A stretch of DNA of 64,000 bases from an uncultured Aquimarina sp. (lineage in GTDB: Bacteria > Bacteroidota > Bacteroidia > Flavobacteriales > Flavobacteriaceae): positions 591,622 through 655,621 of the forward strand of contig CANMDW010000003.1 in NCBI GenBank assembly GCA_947496705.1, written 5' to 3'. Shown here in pieces: positions 8,788-19,229 of this stretch. The position numbers were made by a program, and so were the translations under genes. Position 1 is the stretch's first letter. Every line of letters starts with the position of its first letter. Under the pieces are notes generated by a model that saw only the letters and a program-made list of their open reading frames with translations, was not told the DNA's origin and did not search any database.

Positions 8788-9405
8788 ATGAAACGAATGA
8801 AAAAATTAACATTTCTAGTCATTACCGGATTCTTGTTGCTATTGGCAGGATGCGATAGTACGCCCAGCAGGCAGCTTGTCTTTTTTAATAACAGCGATAC
8901 CAAACTCAATATTGTGATGGAAAAAGACAGCACATATATAGTGGATAAATTTATAGAGCCGCATACTAATGCCTTTGCCTATGTATCTATCGGAACCTAT
9001 AATATTATCACCTTTGATGCCGAAGGTAACCGTATAAGAACCATTGAACAATATGAATTAATAGCATCTGATACCACTACCGGGTATTTATGTGTTGATC
9101 TTGAAGGAAAAACCACCTATGCGATGATCTTGGCTAAATATTTGTATGAAGGGACCAATAGTCTGGCCAAAGCGATCCAGGAAAGCAGTGGTAAAGAGGA
9201 AAATGCGGTCATTAACGGCTACTACAAATCCAATGAGCCCTTCTTTTTATCATTTGCGCCTAATTGGCCTAATGAGCCCCTGCCTGAAGAAATCCATGCA
9301 CAAGGTGCTGCATGGACACTGGTTCCGATCAACAATCCCAATGTGAACCAGGAAACCATATATCCCTATATCGATAACTATTTAAATAGCCTTGGAACTG
9401 AATAA
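8788..9405 (+). CDS. Hypothetical lipoprotein, 205 aa
   Basis: I chose the ATG at 8788 (another at 8797) because it leads straight into a signal peptide (KKLTFLVITGFLLLLAGC) with a lipobox cysteine near residue 22. Extending upstream would need a TTG start at 8701 and would bury the signal. The mature part holds beta-strand-rich sequence (QLVFFNNSDTKLNIVMEKD, IGTYNIITFDAEG). I do not recognise the family. It is divergent from the glycoside hydrolase, with about 130 bases between them. Confidence 0.65.
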   Translation: MKRMKKLTFLVITGFLLLLAGCDSTPSRQLVFFNNSDTKLNIVMEKDSTYIVDKFIEPHTNAFAYVSIGTYNIITFDAEGNRIRTIEQYELIASDTTTGYLCVDLEGKTTYAMILAKYLYEGTNSLAKAIQESSGKEENAVINGYYKSNEPFFLSFAPNWPNEPLPEEIHAQGAAWTLVPINNPNVNQETIYPYIDNYLNSLGTE

Positions 9406-9461
9406 ATCAACAACCTCGGAGTAAACTCACAAGGTATGTTTCTGAAAATACATGTTGTTTT

Positions 9462-9525
9462 CGAGGCAGGCCTGCCTGAATCGGCAGGCAAGCCTGCCTG
9501 GATACAGACAGACCTCGGGGAATTA
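9462..9525. repeat. Dispersed GC-rich palindromic repeat, copy 1 (variant)
   Basis: Begins CGAGGCAGGCCTGCCTG and ends GACCTCGGGGAATT, forming a hairpin through GAGGC/GCCTC and GCCTGCC/GGCAGG. Three related copies lie at 18180, 36484 and 46339, all intergenic. This copy has an extra internal GGCAGGCAAGCCTGCC unit. Confidence 0.75.
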
Positions 9526-9637
9526 AACCCTTGATGAGGGATTAAAATTGACTAAAAACTTACGTAAATCCATATAAACAGTTTGTAAATTAGAGTTTAT
9601 TCAGAAAATAAGTTTTTACTAAAAAAGCCATATTATA

Positions 9638-9670
9638 AGACCCCAAAGGTTTTAAAAACCTTTGGGGTCT
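9638..9670. repeat. 33-bp near-perfect palindrome
   Basis: AGACCCCAAAGGTTTT faces its reverse complement, ending GGGGTCT. It lies in the 440-base gap between a plus-strand lipoprotein gene and a minus-strand acetyltransferase gene, so it may act as a bidirectional terminator, although no strong T tract follows. Confidence 0.6.
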
Positions 9671-9846
9671 GGACTTTTCAATATGTTGATTCTTAAATTT
9701 AAGTTTAAAAACCTAACTTTCGGATGCTAGTGATCTATAAGCAGTATTTTTAAAATAAGAAATGCTGTTTAAAAATCGAACTTCATTTTATTTGAACAGA
9801 TACCTCCTTTTTTTGATAACCTATCGATCCAATTATTATTGTTTCC

Positions 9847-10413
9847 TCAAAATCGTCCTGCTTTTTTCAGTGCTTCGTATTCGTTGTTTAGCATTCGATA
9901 TTGAAACAGGGAGTAGTATTTCCCGTTTTTATACACATGCTCTGCAAGCTCTCCTTCTTTTACCATACCACTTTTGATCATTACTTTACCCGAGGCTTCA
10001 TTTTCACTCACATGTGTAGCGAGTATCTTGTGCAAGCCTATTTCTTCAAAACCAAATTTGAGTATGGCTTTTGAAGCTTCGGTAGCATAGCCCATATTCC
10101 AATAAGGTTCGGCAATCCAATATCCCAGTTCTGCTCTATGGTTGCTTTGATCAACCCGCAAGCCCATGCCTCCTATAAATTCGTTGTCTTCAATTCGGAA
10201 AATACCAAAAGTAAATCGATCTCCGTTCCTAAATCCTTCATTTGAAAGGTGAATCCAAAAAATGGCATCTTCCTCATGATAAGGATGTGGTATATGCAAT
10301 GTCATTTCGGCAATCTTTCTGTTTCCTGCATATTCCACAATCTTTGGGATATAGCTTGCCTGCAAACGACCCAAAACCAATCGCTTTGTTTGTATTTTGT
10401 ATTCATCATCCAT
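9847..10413 (-). CDS. GNAT acetyltransferase, RimJ/RimL type, 188 aa
   Basis: An acetyltransferase_3-type N-acetyltransferase. It opens with the usual TKRLVLGRL strand, has the central GYWIAEPYWNMGYATEA segment (acetyl-CoA loop region) and the HVSENEASGKVMIKSGM segment (asparagine and the K-x-G helix) at the expected spacing. Length is normal. Such enzymes acetylate ribosomal protein N-termini or small amines; the substrate cannot be assigned. It lies 34 bases downstream of the aldehyde dehydrogenase gene on the same strand. Confidence 0.85.
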   Translation of the reverse strand: MDDEYKIQTKRLVLGRLQASYIPKIVEYAGNRKIAEMTLHIPHPYHEEDAIFWIHLSNEGFRNGDRFTFGIFRIEDNEFIGGMGLRVDQSNHRAELGYWIAEPYWNMGYATEASKAILKFGFEEIGLHKILATHVSENEASGKVMIKSGMVKEGELAEHVYKNGKYYSLFQYRMLNNEYEALKKAGRF

Positions 10414-10447
10414 AAGCGTTCTTGTCGAGAAGATCCACTTTTACTGC

Positions 10448-12001
<1,554 letters not shown>

Positions 12002-12136
12002 ATTGTATGTTGCTTTTTGAAAAGGTAAAGATACTGTGTTTTGCAGATACTTCAAATTTTGCTTGGTTTTAAAACCTCTTTTAAACGATTTTTTAATAAA
12101 TCAATCCGAAAAGAGCGATTTTTTCAATAACATAGC

Positions 12137-12676
12137 CTACTCTTCTGATACAAACCTTGGGTCTGTTGGCATCACAGTACCGCAATTTTTGCAGGTTCTC
12201 AATTCCTTGCTTCCATAAAAATGCTTGAAGTGTTTTAAAAAATCTTTTTCGATATCCTCTAGTTTGAAATACACTTCATGCAATTTGTGATTGCAATGAT
12301 CACAAAACCATAATAATCCGTCTTCTGCATCAAGAGCTACTCGTTTTCTTTCGATCACCAAACCGATCGACCCTTGATGGCGCACAGGAGAATGCGGCAC
12401 TTTGGCCGGATGTAAATACATATCACCAGGGCCGAGTTGCATGGTTTTCTTTTTGCCCTCTTCCTGAATATGTACCTCGATATTTCCTTCTAATTGATAG
12501 AAAAGTTCTTCGGTCTCATTATAATGATAATCTTTTCTGGCATTGGGGCCTGCTACAATCATCACAATATAATCACCGGCTTCTTTATATAAATTTTTAT
12601 TGCCTACTGGAGGTTTTAAGGTCTCTCGGTTTTCTTCAATCCACTGCTTGAGATTGAATGGTTTTTGGATTGCCAT
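12137..12676 (-). CDS. nbaC: 3-hydroxyanthranilate 3,4-dioxygenase, 179 aa
   Basis: Cupin dioxygenase that opens the ring of 3-hydroxyanthranilate in the kynurenine pathway, giving a precursor of quinolinate/NAD or of further degradation. The catalytic iron ligands H51, E57 and H95 are present (YHYNETEELFYQLEG, PHSPVRH). The bacterial-type C-terminal rubredoxin-like iron site is complete: C125, C128, C162 and C165 (FCDHC, CKNC). Length and residue numbering match the characterised bacterial enzyme. It is the first gene of a probable minus-strand set with the aldehyde dehydrogenase; other kynurenine-pathway genes are not in the window. Confidence 0.95.
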   Translation of the reverse strand: MAIQKPFNLKQWIEENRETLKPPVGNKNLYKEAGDYIVMIVAGPNARKDYHYNETEELFYQLEGNIEVHIQEEGKKKTMQLGPGDMYLHPAKVPHSPVRHQGSIGLVIERKRVALDAEDGLLWFCDHCNHKLHEVYFKLEDIEKDFLKHFKHFYGSKELRTCKNCGTVMPTDPRFVSEE

Positions 12677-12853
12677 ATATTAATTTTTAAGAAGCATAAA
12701 AATAAGGAATTGAGAGTGAAAGTTTTGGGAATTTGACCGGGAATTATGATACCTCACTAAAAAGAAATCGCTCAAACAAGATTTCTCTCGTAGAGCGATT
12801 CCCAACTAAATAACCAACCAAAAAGTTTTTGTCGTTAAGTGCTACCTCACTTT

Positions 12854-13777
12854 TTATTTTGAAAGCTTCATAAAATCAGCTTTTTTGATTCTTTTCTTTT
12901 CGTTCTGAGTAAACTTACCTTTCTCAGCACTTTTAAATTGTATACGCCTTCTTCCTGCGAATTGATATATAGTTTCAGAGTTTGGATGAAACAATTCTAT
13001 TTTACCATCATTAATAACGGATAATTCGAAGAATTCATTGCCCAGATAATCGTAATCAAGTGTTAAAGTTTTCCTATTAAAATTATTTACAATATCATTC
13101 ACCTCATAATAGCCCGTATAATCATAAAAAATATCGTTTAGAGGAATTCCGGCTTCGTCCTGTGAACTTTTGAAATTTTCTCCCGCACCGAAATATTCGA
13201 ATTTCAGATAGTTCTCATTATCAAATTCATTCAATACCCCAAACTCGCTGGTAAACACTTTTTCCCATACCTCATATTCCTGAAGGAAATAATGAATATT
13301 ATCATAAAATACTTTGTCATAGTCAAAGGTACTTCGCTGATGCCCGATCAAATAATAACTGGTATTGGTAACACGATCATATAATTCTATTTCATTATCC
13401 GAAAGTTGTTTGACTACAAGTTTATACACTCCATCGATATCGTGGTTGATATCCAGCTCCATTCTAAAAGTATCATACGCCCCCACATCCAGTCCAAATC
13501 CGTTTCCATTACTCCCGATACCTACCAAATTATTATTGGCAAAAAAGGTTCCGTTGCGGAAAGAGACGGTAAATGCTTTCTGCAAAAACGGAATCTCACC
13601 ATTACCTTTAGTACCTTCAATATCTACATACCAGATTTCGTAAGTACTTAATAATGTATATAAACTGATAGAGGGTTCTTCGATGTAAACATCTTCTTCC
13701 AGAATAACCTCTGCTACACAAGAAGTAAACAATATAGAACCTAAAAAAATAACCGAAAGTAATTTCAAAGTTTTCAT
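12854..13777 (-). CDS. Flavobacterial lipoprotein, 307 aa
   Basis: Signal peptide LSVIFLGSILFTSC with the lipobox cysteine at residue 20. The mature part is rich in aromatic residues and beta-strand patterns, with repeated sequence texture (FDYDKVFYDNIHYFLQEYEVWEK, LTLDYDYLGNEFFELSVIND). From memory, related flavobacterial proteins are often mislabelled nicotinic acid mononucleotide adenylyltransferase; there is no nucleotidyltransferase motif here, so that name should not be used. Function unknown; location is the cell envelope. It is divergent from gpsA. Confidence 0.75.
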   Translation of the reverse strand: MKTLKLLSVIFLGSILFTSCVAEVILEEDVYIEEPSISLYTLLSTYEIWYVDIEGTKGNGEIPFLQKAFTVSFRNGTFFANNNLVGIGSNGNGFGLDVGAYDTFRMELDINHDIDGVYKLVVKQLSDNEIELYDRVTNTSYYLIGHQRSTFDYDKVFYDNIHYFLQEYEVWEKVFTSEFGVLNEFDNENYLKFEYFGAGENFKSSQDEAGIPLNDIFYDYTGYYEVNDIVNNFNRKTLTLDYDYLGNEFFELSVINDGKIELFHPNSETIYQFAGRRRIQFKSAEKGKFTQNEKKRIKKADFMKLSK

Positions 13778-14027
13778 CTGTTTAAAATTTTTTAATTATT
13801 GAATTAATTGATAAAAAATTTTAGCACATTCAGGAATTCGCAAAACAAGAATTAATCTCTTCATTAGTAATGTGATAGATTAATTTTGTTTATGCTCATT
13901 TTATAAGCAATGTGTTTTCAATTTCGTTTACCCAGAACCAAAACACGTGCCAAATTTATAATAAATTGATTATCAGGTTTTTATTTTGAATTCTATTTTA
14001 CTTATTTTTGAAGCCACAATCTTTTTT

Positions 14028-15023
14028 ATGGAAAAAAATCCAAAATTTGCAGTCCTGGGTGGTGGTAGTTGGGCTACTGCCATTGTAAAAATGCTTACCG
14101 AAAATCTGGTAGAAGTAGGATGGTATATGCGAAGCGTGTATGGCGTAGAGCATCTCAAGCGGCAACAACATAATCCCAATTATTTAAGCTCGGTTGAATT
14201 TAAAACAGAACAACTCAAACTTACCAATGATATCAATGAAGCTGTAGCGTATGCAGACTATCTGATCTTTGCAATTCCTTCGGCATTCTTACATAGTGAA
14301 CTTAAAAAGCTCACAACTTCTTTAAAAGACAAGGTGATTTTCTCGGCCATAAAAGGTATCGTTCCCGAAACCGGACTCATTGTGGGGGAGCATTTTCATG
14401 AAAAATATGATATTCCTTTTAATAATATTGGAGTGATCACCGGGCCTTGCCATGCAGAAGAAGTGGCACTAGAACGCCTGTCGTATCTTACCATTGCCTC
14501 CAATGATGAAGAAAAAGCCAAAATCATGGCCCACTATTTAAGCAGTGACTACATTAAATGCAAGACCAGTGATGATATTATTGGTACCGAATATGCCGCT
14601 GTACTCAAGAATATCTATGCTGTAGCTGCTGGCATTGCACATGGACTGGGGTATGGTGATAATTTTCAGAGTGTATTGATGAGCAATTCGATTCGCGAAA
14701 TGAAACGTTTTATCAAAAGAGTACACAAAATGAAACGTAACATCAATAATTCGGCTTACCTGGGGGATCTATTGGTTACAGGGTACTCTGTTTTTTCACG
14801 TAATCGTATGTTTGGAAATATGATTGGTAAAGGATATACCGTAAAAAGTGCCCAGATGGAGATGAATATGGTTGCCGAAGGATATTATGCCGCCAAAACC
14901 GCCTATGAATTGGATGCAGCAAAAGCAGCACAAACACCCATTATTGATGCCGTACACGCAATTTTGTATGAAAATAAAAATCCTAAAAAAGTATTTAAGA
15001 AATTGGCCGATAAACTAGACTAG
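14028..15023 (+). CDS. gpsA: NAD(P)-dependent glycerol-3-phosphate dehydrogenase, 331 aa
   Basis: Makes sn-glycerol 3-phosphate from dihydroxyacetone phosphate for phospholipid synthesis. The N-terminal Rossmann motif AVLGGGSWATAI lies just after the chosen ATG at 14028. The catalytic-lysine segment (EYAAVLKNIYAVAAGI) and the C-terminal GDLLVTGYS...SRNRMFG signature are in place. An upstream in-frame ATG at 13986 would add 14 residues before the nucleotide-binding strand and is unlikely. Cytoplasmic, full length. It is followed 140 bases later by two NTF2-like genes. Confidence 0.95.
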   Translation: MEKNPKFAVLGGGSWATAIVKMLTENLVEVGWYMRSVYGVEHLKRQQHNPNYLSSVEFKTEQLKLTNDINEAVAYADYLIFAIPSAFLHSELKKLTTSLKDKVIFSAIKGIVPETGLIVGEHFHEKYDIPFNNIGVITGPCHAEEVALERLSYLTIASNDEEKAKIMAHYLSSDYIKCKTSDDIIGTEYAAVLKNIYAVAAGIAHGLGYGDNFQSVLMSNSIREMKRFIKRVHKMKRNINNSAYLGDLLVTGYSVFSRNRMFGNMIGKGYTVKSAQMEMNMVAEGYYAAKTAYELDAAKAAQTPIIDAVHAILYENKNPKKVFKKLADKLD

Positions 15024-15165
15024 ATAGCATTGTAGTGGTGAGTCTGTGAGGAAATGAGAAATTTTGAACTTTTTATAGACTTAAGGGTATTTTAACTAAA
15101 TAACATACGCTTCTAAAGAAGATAATTCTTATTTTCCGTACATCCTTTTAAAACCCACCCAGAAA

Positions 15166-15621
15166 ATGAAGAAACTCATTGAAACATTCTATATAGGTCT
15201 AAGTGAACTTGATGCCGATAAAATGGTATCCTGTTATCATGAAGATGTCGTTTTTGAAGATCCCGGTTTTGGAATACTAAAAGGAGATCGTGCCAAAAGC
15301 ATGTGGCGTATGCTTTGCAAAAATGCAAGAAATTTTAGCGTAGCGGTTTCTAACGTTGAAGCCAATGATCAAACCGGATCTGCACATTGGGAAGCCTGGT
15401 ATACTTTTAGCAAAACAGGAAGGCCTGTTCACAATAAAATTGATGCTCAGTTCGAATTCAAAGATGGTAAAATCATAAAACACACCGATCATTTTAACCT
15501 GCATCGATGGGCATCGCAAGCCCTTGGCTGGAAAGGAGTATTGCTTGGCGGCACACGTTTTTTTAAGAAAAAGCTCATTTTACAAACCAATAACATATTG
15601 GATAAATTTATAGCTAATTAA
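15166..15621 (+). CDS. NTF2/SnoaL-like protein, copy 1, 151 aa
   Basis: Small alpha+beta-barrel protein of the NTF2-like superfamily: KLIETFYIGLSELDADKMV, CYHEDVVFEDPGFGIL and the HWEAWYTFSKTGRPV strand are typical of SnoaL-type folds. The adjacent gene at 15638 is a close paralog with the same length and the same KIIKHTDHFNL core, showing a tandem duplication. Most such proteins are steroid-isomerase-like or lack a known reaction. No signal peptide; probably cytoplasmic. Confidence 0.8.
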   Translation: MKKLIETFYIGLSELDADKMVSCYHEDVVFEDPGFGILKGDRAKSMWRMLCKNARNFSVAVSNVEANDQTGSAHWEAWYTFSKTGRPVHNKIDAQFEFKDGKIIKHTDHFNLHRWASQALGWKGVLLGGTRFFKKKLILQTNNILDKFIAN

Positions 15622-15637
15622 TGCTTACAAACAAGCT

Positions 15638-16093
15638 ATGAAAGAGCTAATCAAAACTTTTTATACCTCATTAAACAATCATGATATCGATACTATGATA
15701 TCCTGTTATCACGAAGATGTGATTTTTGAAGACCCTATTTTTGGAAGACTAGAAGCTAATAAAGTCAAAAAAATGTGGTATTGGCTTTGTGAGAATGGAA
15801 AAGACCTTACTGTTCAATTTTCAGATATACAGGCCGATGATCAAAAAGGATCTGCATATTGGGAGGCCCGATATACTTTTGGCAAAAGAAAAAGACTTGT
15901 TCTTAACCGAGTCAATGCCTCCTTCGAATTTAATGACGGTAAGATTATAAAACATACAGATCACTTCAATTTAAAACGTTGGGCTTCTCAGGCTATGGGT
16001 TGGAAAGGAAAAGTTGTAGGTGGTAGTACCTATTTCAGAAAAAAAATACAACATAGATCTAATCGATTGCTCGATAAATTTCAAATAAATTGA
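15638..16093 (+). CDS. NTF2/SnoaL-like protein, copy 2, 151 aa
   Basis: Tandem paralog of the preceding gene, 16 bases downstream, so probably co-transcribed. It shares the C-YHEDV-FEDP segment, the A-YWEARYTFGKRKR strand, the KIIKHTDHFNLKRWASQAMGWKG block and the C-terminal LDKF. Basic residues are more frequent than in copy 1. Function unknown. The sulfurtransferase gene starts 12 bases later, so the three may form one transcript. Confidence 0.8.
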   Translation: MKELIKTFYTSLNNHDIDTMISCYHEDVIFEDPIFGRLEANKVKKMWYWLCENGKDLTVQFSDIQADDQKGSAYWEARYTFGKRKRLVLNRVNASFEFNDGKIIKHTDHFNLKRWASQAMGWKGKVVGGSTYFRKKIQHRSNRLLDKFQIN

Positions 16094-16105
16094 TAAATCA
16101 TTATC

Positions 16106-16957
16106 ATGAAAACTTTAGAAATCACACAACCCCTCGTCTCTGTTTCCTGGCTATCAAAACATCTGGATCACCCCGATTTGGTAATTCTGGATGCCACCAT
16201 CAAAAAAGTAACCTCAAAAGACAATGCTCAAACTTCAGCTTTTCAGATAAAAAATACCCGTTTTTTTGATATCAAAAACACCTTTTCAGATAAAAACACC
16301 GATGTGCCAAATATGCTTCCCAGTCCAGACGCTTTTACCGAAGCCTGCAGAGCAATAGGCATTAGTTCGCATCATAAAATCGTGGTATATGACAAATTAG
16401 GGATCTACTCCAGCCCTCGGGTATGGTGGATGTTCAAAGCTATGGGGCATAAAAACATTGCGGTACTTGATGGTGGATTTCCTGCCTGGCAAAACGCTGA
16501 CTTACCTTGTGAAACAGAAAGGCCTGCTAAAAAAGCTATAGAACAAGGAAATTTTGAAGCAACTTATAACCCTGCTCTGGTAACCAATGCAGAAACTGTA
16601 CTCAATGAGATACACAATAAAGAGATCCTTATCCTGGATGCCCGTTCATCAAGTAGATTTACCGCCAAAGAACCCGAACCCAGGGCCGACCTGAAGGGAG
16701 GCCATATCCCAAAATCGATGAATTTACCTTATACTAAAGTCATGAAAGATGGAAAAATACTTCCTGCTTCAGAATTAAGAGACATCTTTAAAAATTTCAA
16801 TATAGAAAATAAAAAACTGATCTTTAGCTGCGGATCGGGAATCACTGCGTGCATCATTATGCTGGCAGCCGAGCTGGCAGGATATCACAATGTATCGATT
16901 TATGATGGGTCCTGGAGTGAATGGGGCCAGTTGGATGGTGTGCCTGTCGAATGTTGA
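16106..16957 (+). CDS. sseA: 3-mercaptopyruvate/thiosulfate sulfurtransferase, 283 aa
   Basis: Two rhodanese domains in tandem. The N-terminal one (VSWLSKHLDHPDLVILDAT ... VLDGGFPAWQ) is inactive, as usual. The C-terminal one carries the active-site loop CGSGITA with the nucleophile at C242. The CGSG[V/I]TA loop is characteristic of mercaptopyruvate sulfurtransferases, while thiosulfate-preferring rhodaneses have basic residues there. Transfers sulfur to cyanide or thiol acceptors. Cytoplasmic, full length. The last gene of a short plus-strand run behind gpsA. Confidence 0.9.
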   Translation: MKTLEITQPLVSVSWLSKHLDHPDLVILDATIKKVTSKDNAQTSAFQIKNTRFFDIKNTFSDKNTDVPNMLPSPDAFTEACRAIGISSHHKIVVYDKLGIYSSPRVWWMFKAMGHKNIAVLDGGFPAWQNADLPCETERPAKKAIEQGNFEATYNPALVTNAETVLNEIHNKEILILDARSSSRFTAKEPEPRADLKGGHIPKSMNLPYTKVMKDGKILPASELRDIFKNFNIENKKLIFSCGSGITACIIMLAAELAGYHNVSIYDGSWSEWGQLDGVPVEC

Positions 16958-17025
16958 TTATTAAAAATATCACTATAATGAGTCTCCTCTCTCTCGAGGG
17001 GACATTAATACATGTAAAAAAGTAA

Positions 17026-18150
17026 ATGCTATACCTTGAACTCTTATTTAAAAAGAAATTTCTTTTCATTTTTATCCCGATCTTATTGTTTTATTTTTCT
17101 GCTAAAGCACAGGACTTCAAATTTAACTTAAACGACTTTTATACAGACAATCCCGAATTAGATTGTATGGTTGATTCTATTTACAGTTCTCTTTCAGATA
17201 AGCAAAAAGTAGCCCAGATGATCATAAGCTGTACAGGAGAATTGGGTAAACCCGAAGCTATAGTAAAGCAACTTGCTAAAGATGATATTATTGGCGGTGT
17301 GGTTTTCCTGAAGGGAAATAAGCAAACACATACTCAAACCATCAATGAACTGAATGTAATTTCAGAAAAGAATAAAACGCTTCCACTTTTATTCAGTATG
17401 GACGCAGAACCCAGTTTGTTTAGTAGCAGGATCAAAGGTGCTCAACATGTAGGTAAAACTATTGATATCAAGACCGAAGCACAATCTGATGCTGTGGTGT
17501 ATATTATTAATAGCGAACTCAAAGAAATTGGGGTACATCACAACTATGCTCCTGTGTTGGACATTAGCCCGGATAATGAAGCCATCAAATCCCGAAGTTA
17601 TGGAAGCAACAAAGACTCTGTGATCAATCTGGCCAATCGTTTTATAAAGTGCACACAGGAAGGGGGAATTATTGCTACGGCAAAGCATTTTCCCGGTCAC
17701 GGACTCGTAAAAGGAGATACTCACAAGCAAAGCGTATATATCGATGGTGCCTTGCAGGAAGCAGATAATTACAAACCCATTATCGCCGATGGGGTATTAT
17801 CGATTATGGTTGCTCACATCACAGTTCAAAATAATGAAACCTTTGGTACACACGGTTTACCTTCCAGCTGTTCACGAAGGATTATTACCGATTTATTAAA
17901 AGACGGGATGTGTTTTGAAGGTATTGTGATCTCTGACGCCTTGAATATCATGAAAGCCGTTACAATTTTAGACAATGCGCCTTTACAGGCCTCCAAAGCA
18001 GGGTGCGATATGATATTGATGCCACAGGATGAAGAAAAAACTATGAAATCAATACTCACCGAAATGAAAGCTGATGATGACTATAATGAGCAGATAATGC
18101 AATCTGTAAAGAAGATTTTACGCCTGAAGCTTTGTGCGGGAGTGATGTAA
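17026..18150 (+). CDS. Secreted GH3 beta-N-acetylhexosaminidase-like protein, 374 aa
   Basis: Glycoside hydrolase family 3 TIM-barrel enzyme of the NagZ branch. The signature KHFPGHG (residues 220-226) followed by D231-T-H233 is the NagZ catalytic Asp-His dyad loop, and D304 in VISDAL is the expected nucleophile. A signal peptide precedes it (FIFIPILLFYFSAKAQ), so it acts in the periplasm or outside, unlike enterobacterial NagZ. Many Bacteroidota homologs are about 1000 residues with a beta-lactamase-like extension; this one has only the GH3 domain. Likely role: removing N-acetylglucosamine from peptidoglycan fragments or chitin oligosaccharides. Confidence 0.87.
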   Translation: MLYLELLFKKKFLFIFIPILLFYFSAKAQDFKFNLNDFYTDNPELDCMVDSIYSSLSDKQKVAQMIISCTGELGKPEAIVKQLAKDDIIGGVVFLKGNKQTHTQTINELNVISEKNKTLPLLFSMDAEPSLFSSRIKGAQHVGKTIDIKTEAQSDAVVYIINSELKEIGVHHNYAPVLDISPDNEAIKSRSYGSNKDSVINLANRFIKCTQEGGIIATAKHFPGHGLVKGDTHKQSVYIDGALQEADNYKPIIADGVLSIMVAHITVQNNETFGTHGLPSSCSRRIITDLLKDGMCFEGIVISDALNIMKAVTILDNAPLQASKAGCDMILMPQDEEKTMKSILTEMKADDDYNEQIMQSVKKILRLKLCAGVM

Positions 18151-18179
18151 TAGATATTGATTGATATGATAATGAATTA

Positions 18180-18236
18180 AAGGAGGCAGAGCCTGCCTGG
18201 ATCGGCAAACAGACCTCGGGGAATTCTATTGATTAA
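18180..18236. repeat. Dispersed GC-rich palindromic repeat, copy 2
   Basis: AGGAGGCAGAGCCTGCCTGG, then ATCGGCAAACAGACCTCGGG and GAATTCTATTGATTAAA. Same family as 9462, 36484 and 46339; it sits between the GH3 gene and the next NTF2-like gene. Confidence 0.8.
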
Positions 18237-18256
18237 ATTTTTAGAAGATAAACACC

Positions 18257-18655
18257 ATGAATACTAAAAAAGGACTCTCCTTATGGCATCAATTTGTAAG
18301 CAATAGAGACACATCTAGGTTAGGCGATCTTATCGCAGATGATGCGGTATTACATTCGCCTGTAGTATGGACACCACAAAAAGGTAAGAAAATCGTAAGT
18401 GTTTATCTTACAGCCGCTGCTAGTATTATTGCCAACGACCATTTTAAATATGTGCGGGAAGTGACCAACAATGAACACAGTATATTAGAATTTGCTACAA
18501 TCATCGATGGTGTTACTGTAGAGGGTGTAGATATGCTCACTTTTGATAAAGAAGGAAAGTTAATAAATATCAAAGTGATGATACGCCCCTTAAAAGCAAT
18601 ACAAATGGTACATCAAAAAATGGGTGAGTTTTTAGAACGTATGAAAAAGGGATAA
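18257..18655 (+). CDS. NTF2/SnoaL-like protein, 132 aa
   Basis: A third NTF2-like fold protein, distinct from the pair at 15166-16093. It starts with GLSLWHQFVSNRDTSRLGDLIADDAVLHSPVVW, a typical helix-turn with the catalytic-site-like D-D pair, and ends with a strand pair and amphipathic helix (VKVMIRPLKAIQMVHQKM-type). Homologs are annotated nuclear transport factor 2 family. No signal peptide. Function not known. Start at the ATG at 18257, 20 bases after a dispersed repeat. Confidence 0.8.
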   Translation: MNTKKGLSLWHQFVSNRDTSRLGDLIADDAVLHSPVVWTPQKGKKIVSVYLTAAASIIANDHFKYVREVTNNEHSILEFATIIDGVTVEGVDMLTFDKEGKLINIKVMIRPLKAIQMVHQKMGEFLERMKKG

Positions 18656-18665
18656 AGTACTAATG

Positions 18666-18721
18666 TAGTGTCTGGTCGGAAATAGACGATTTTTATAATT
18701 TGAATTATTTTTGATGGGATT
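18666..18721. repeat. Half copy of the MITE-like element
   Basis: TAGTGTCTGGTCGGAAATAG and the following ~36 bases match the reverse complement of 7176-7231 with two or three changes. Only one end of the element is present. It runs into the 3' end of the gene on the minus strand at 18705. Confidence 0.75.
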
Positions 18722-19040
18722 GTAATTTGGTTCTTAATGCTGCATAAAAATCTAAAGCGGCCTCCCTGGCGGTAATATGATTATTTAGGTCGACTCTTGT
18801 CGCATACATATCCGAAACTTTATAATACCATTCCCACAAAGTGTCGGTTCGATTTGTAAAACCCATTAAGGATAGGATCGCAGTGCCCAGTTCTATACTA
18901 AAAAAAGAAGTATCAAAACCTACCGCGCTTAGCTGATTTATAAACCTCATACCCAATAATTCATTCCTGATCAAAAACAAGATCAAATCCTGATGGGTAG
19001 ATAACTGAAAATACGGAAAGTCTTTAGGTTCTGGCTTCAT
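18705..19040 (-). CDS. Conserved hypothetical protein, 111 aa, C-terminus altered by a repeat
   Basis: A mostly helical, soluble-looking protein (STHQDLILFLIRNELLGMRFI, WEWYYKVSDMYATRV, ARE-AALDFYAALRTKL) with no signal peptide. I do not recognise a named family. The last four sense codons and the stop (18705-18719) lie inside the half copy of the MITE-like element, so the original C-terminus has been replaced or trimmed. The helix ALDFYAALRTKLQ appears complete, so the protein may still fold. It lies 190 bases downstream of the XRE regulator gene on the same strand. Confidence 0.6.
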   Translation of the reverse strand: MKPEPKDFPYFQLSTHQDLILFLIRNELLGMRFINQLSAVGFDTSFFSIELGTAILSLMGFTNRTDTLWEWYYKVSDMYATRVDLNNHITAREAALDFYAALRTKLQSHQK

Positions 19041-19229
19041 TCTTAAAATATTCGAGTATTACTTATGCCCAAACTACACATTAGACCAGTAATGTATAAT
19101 GAAGGTTAAAAAGGCTACAGGATTTGTTGGGTAGGAAAAATCTAATCCTGAAGCTTGATAACGTAGTTTAAAATTCGTTTTTTGATGTTACATCTATACA
19201 ACTTACATCAACAAAAATATGTTTTTCTG

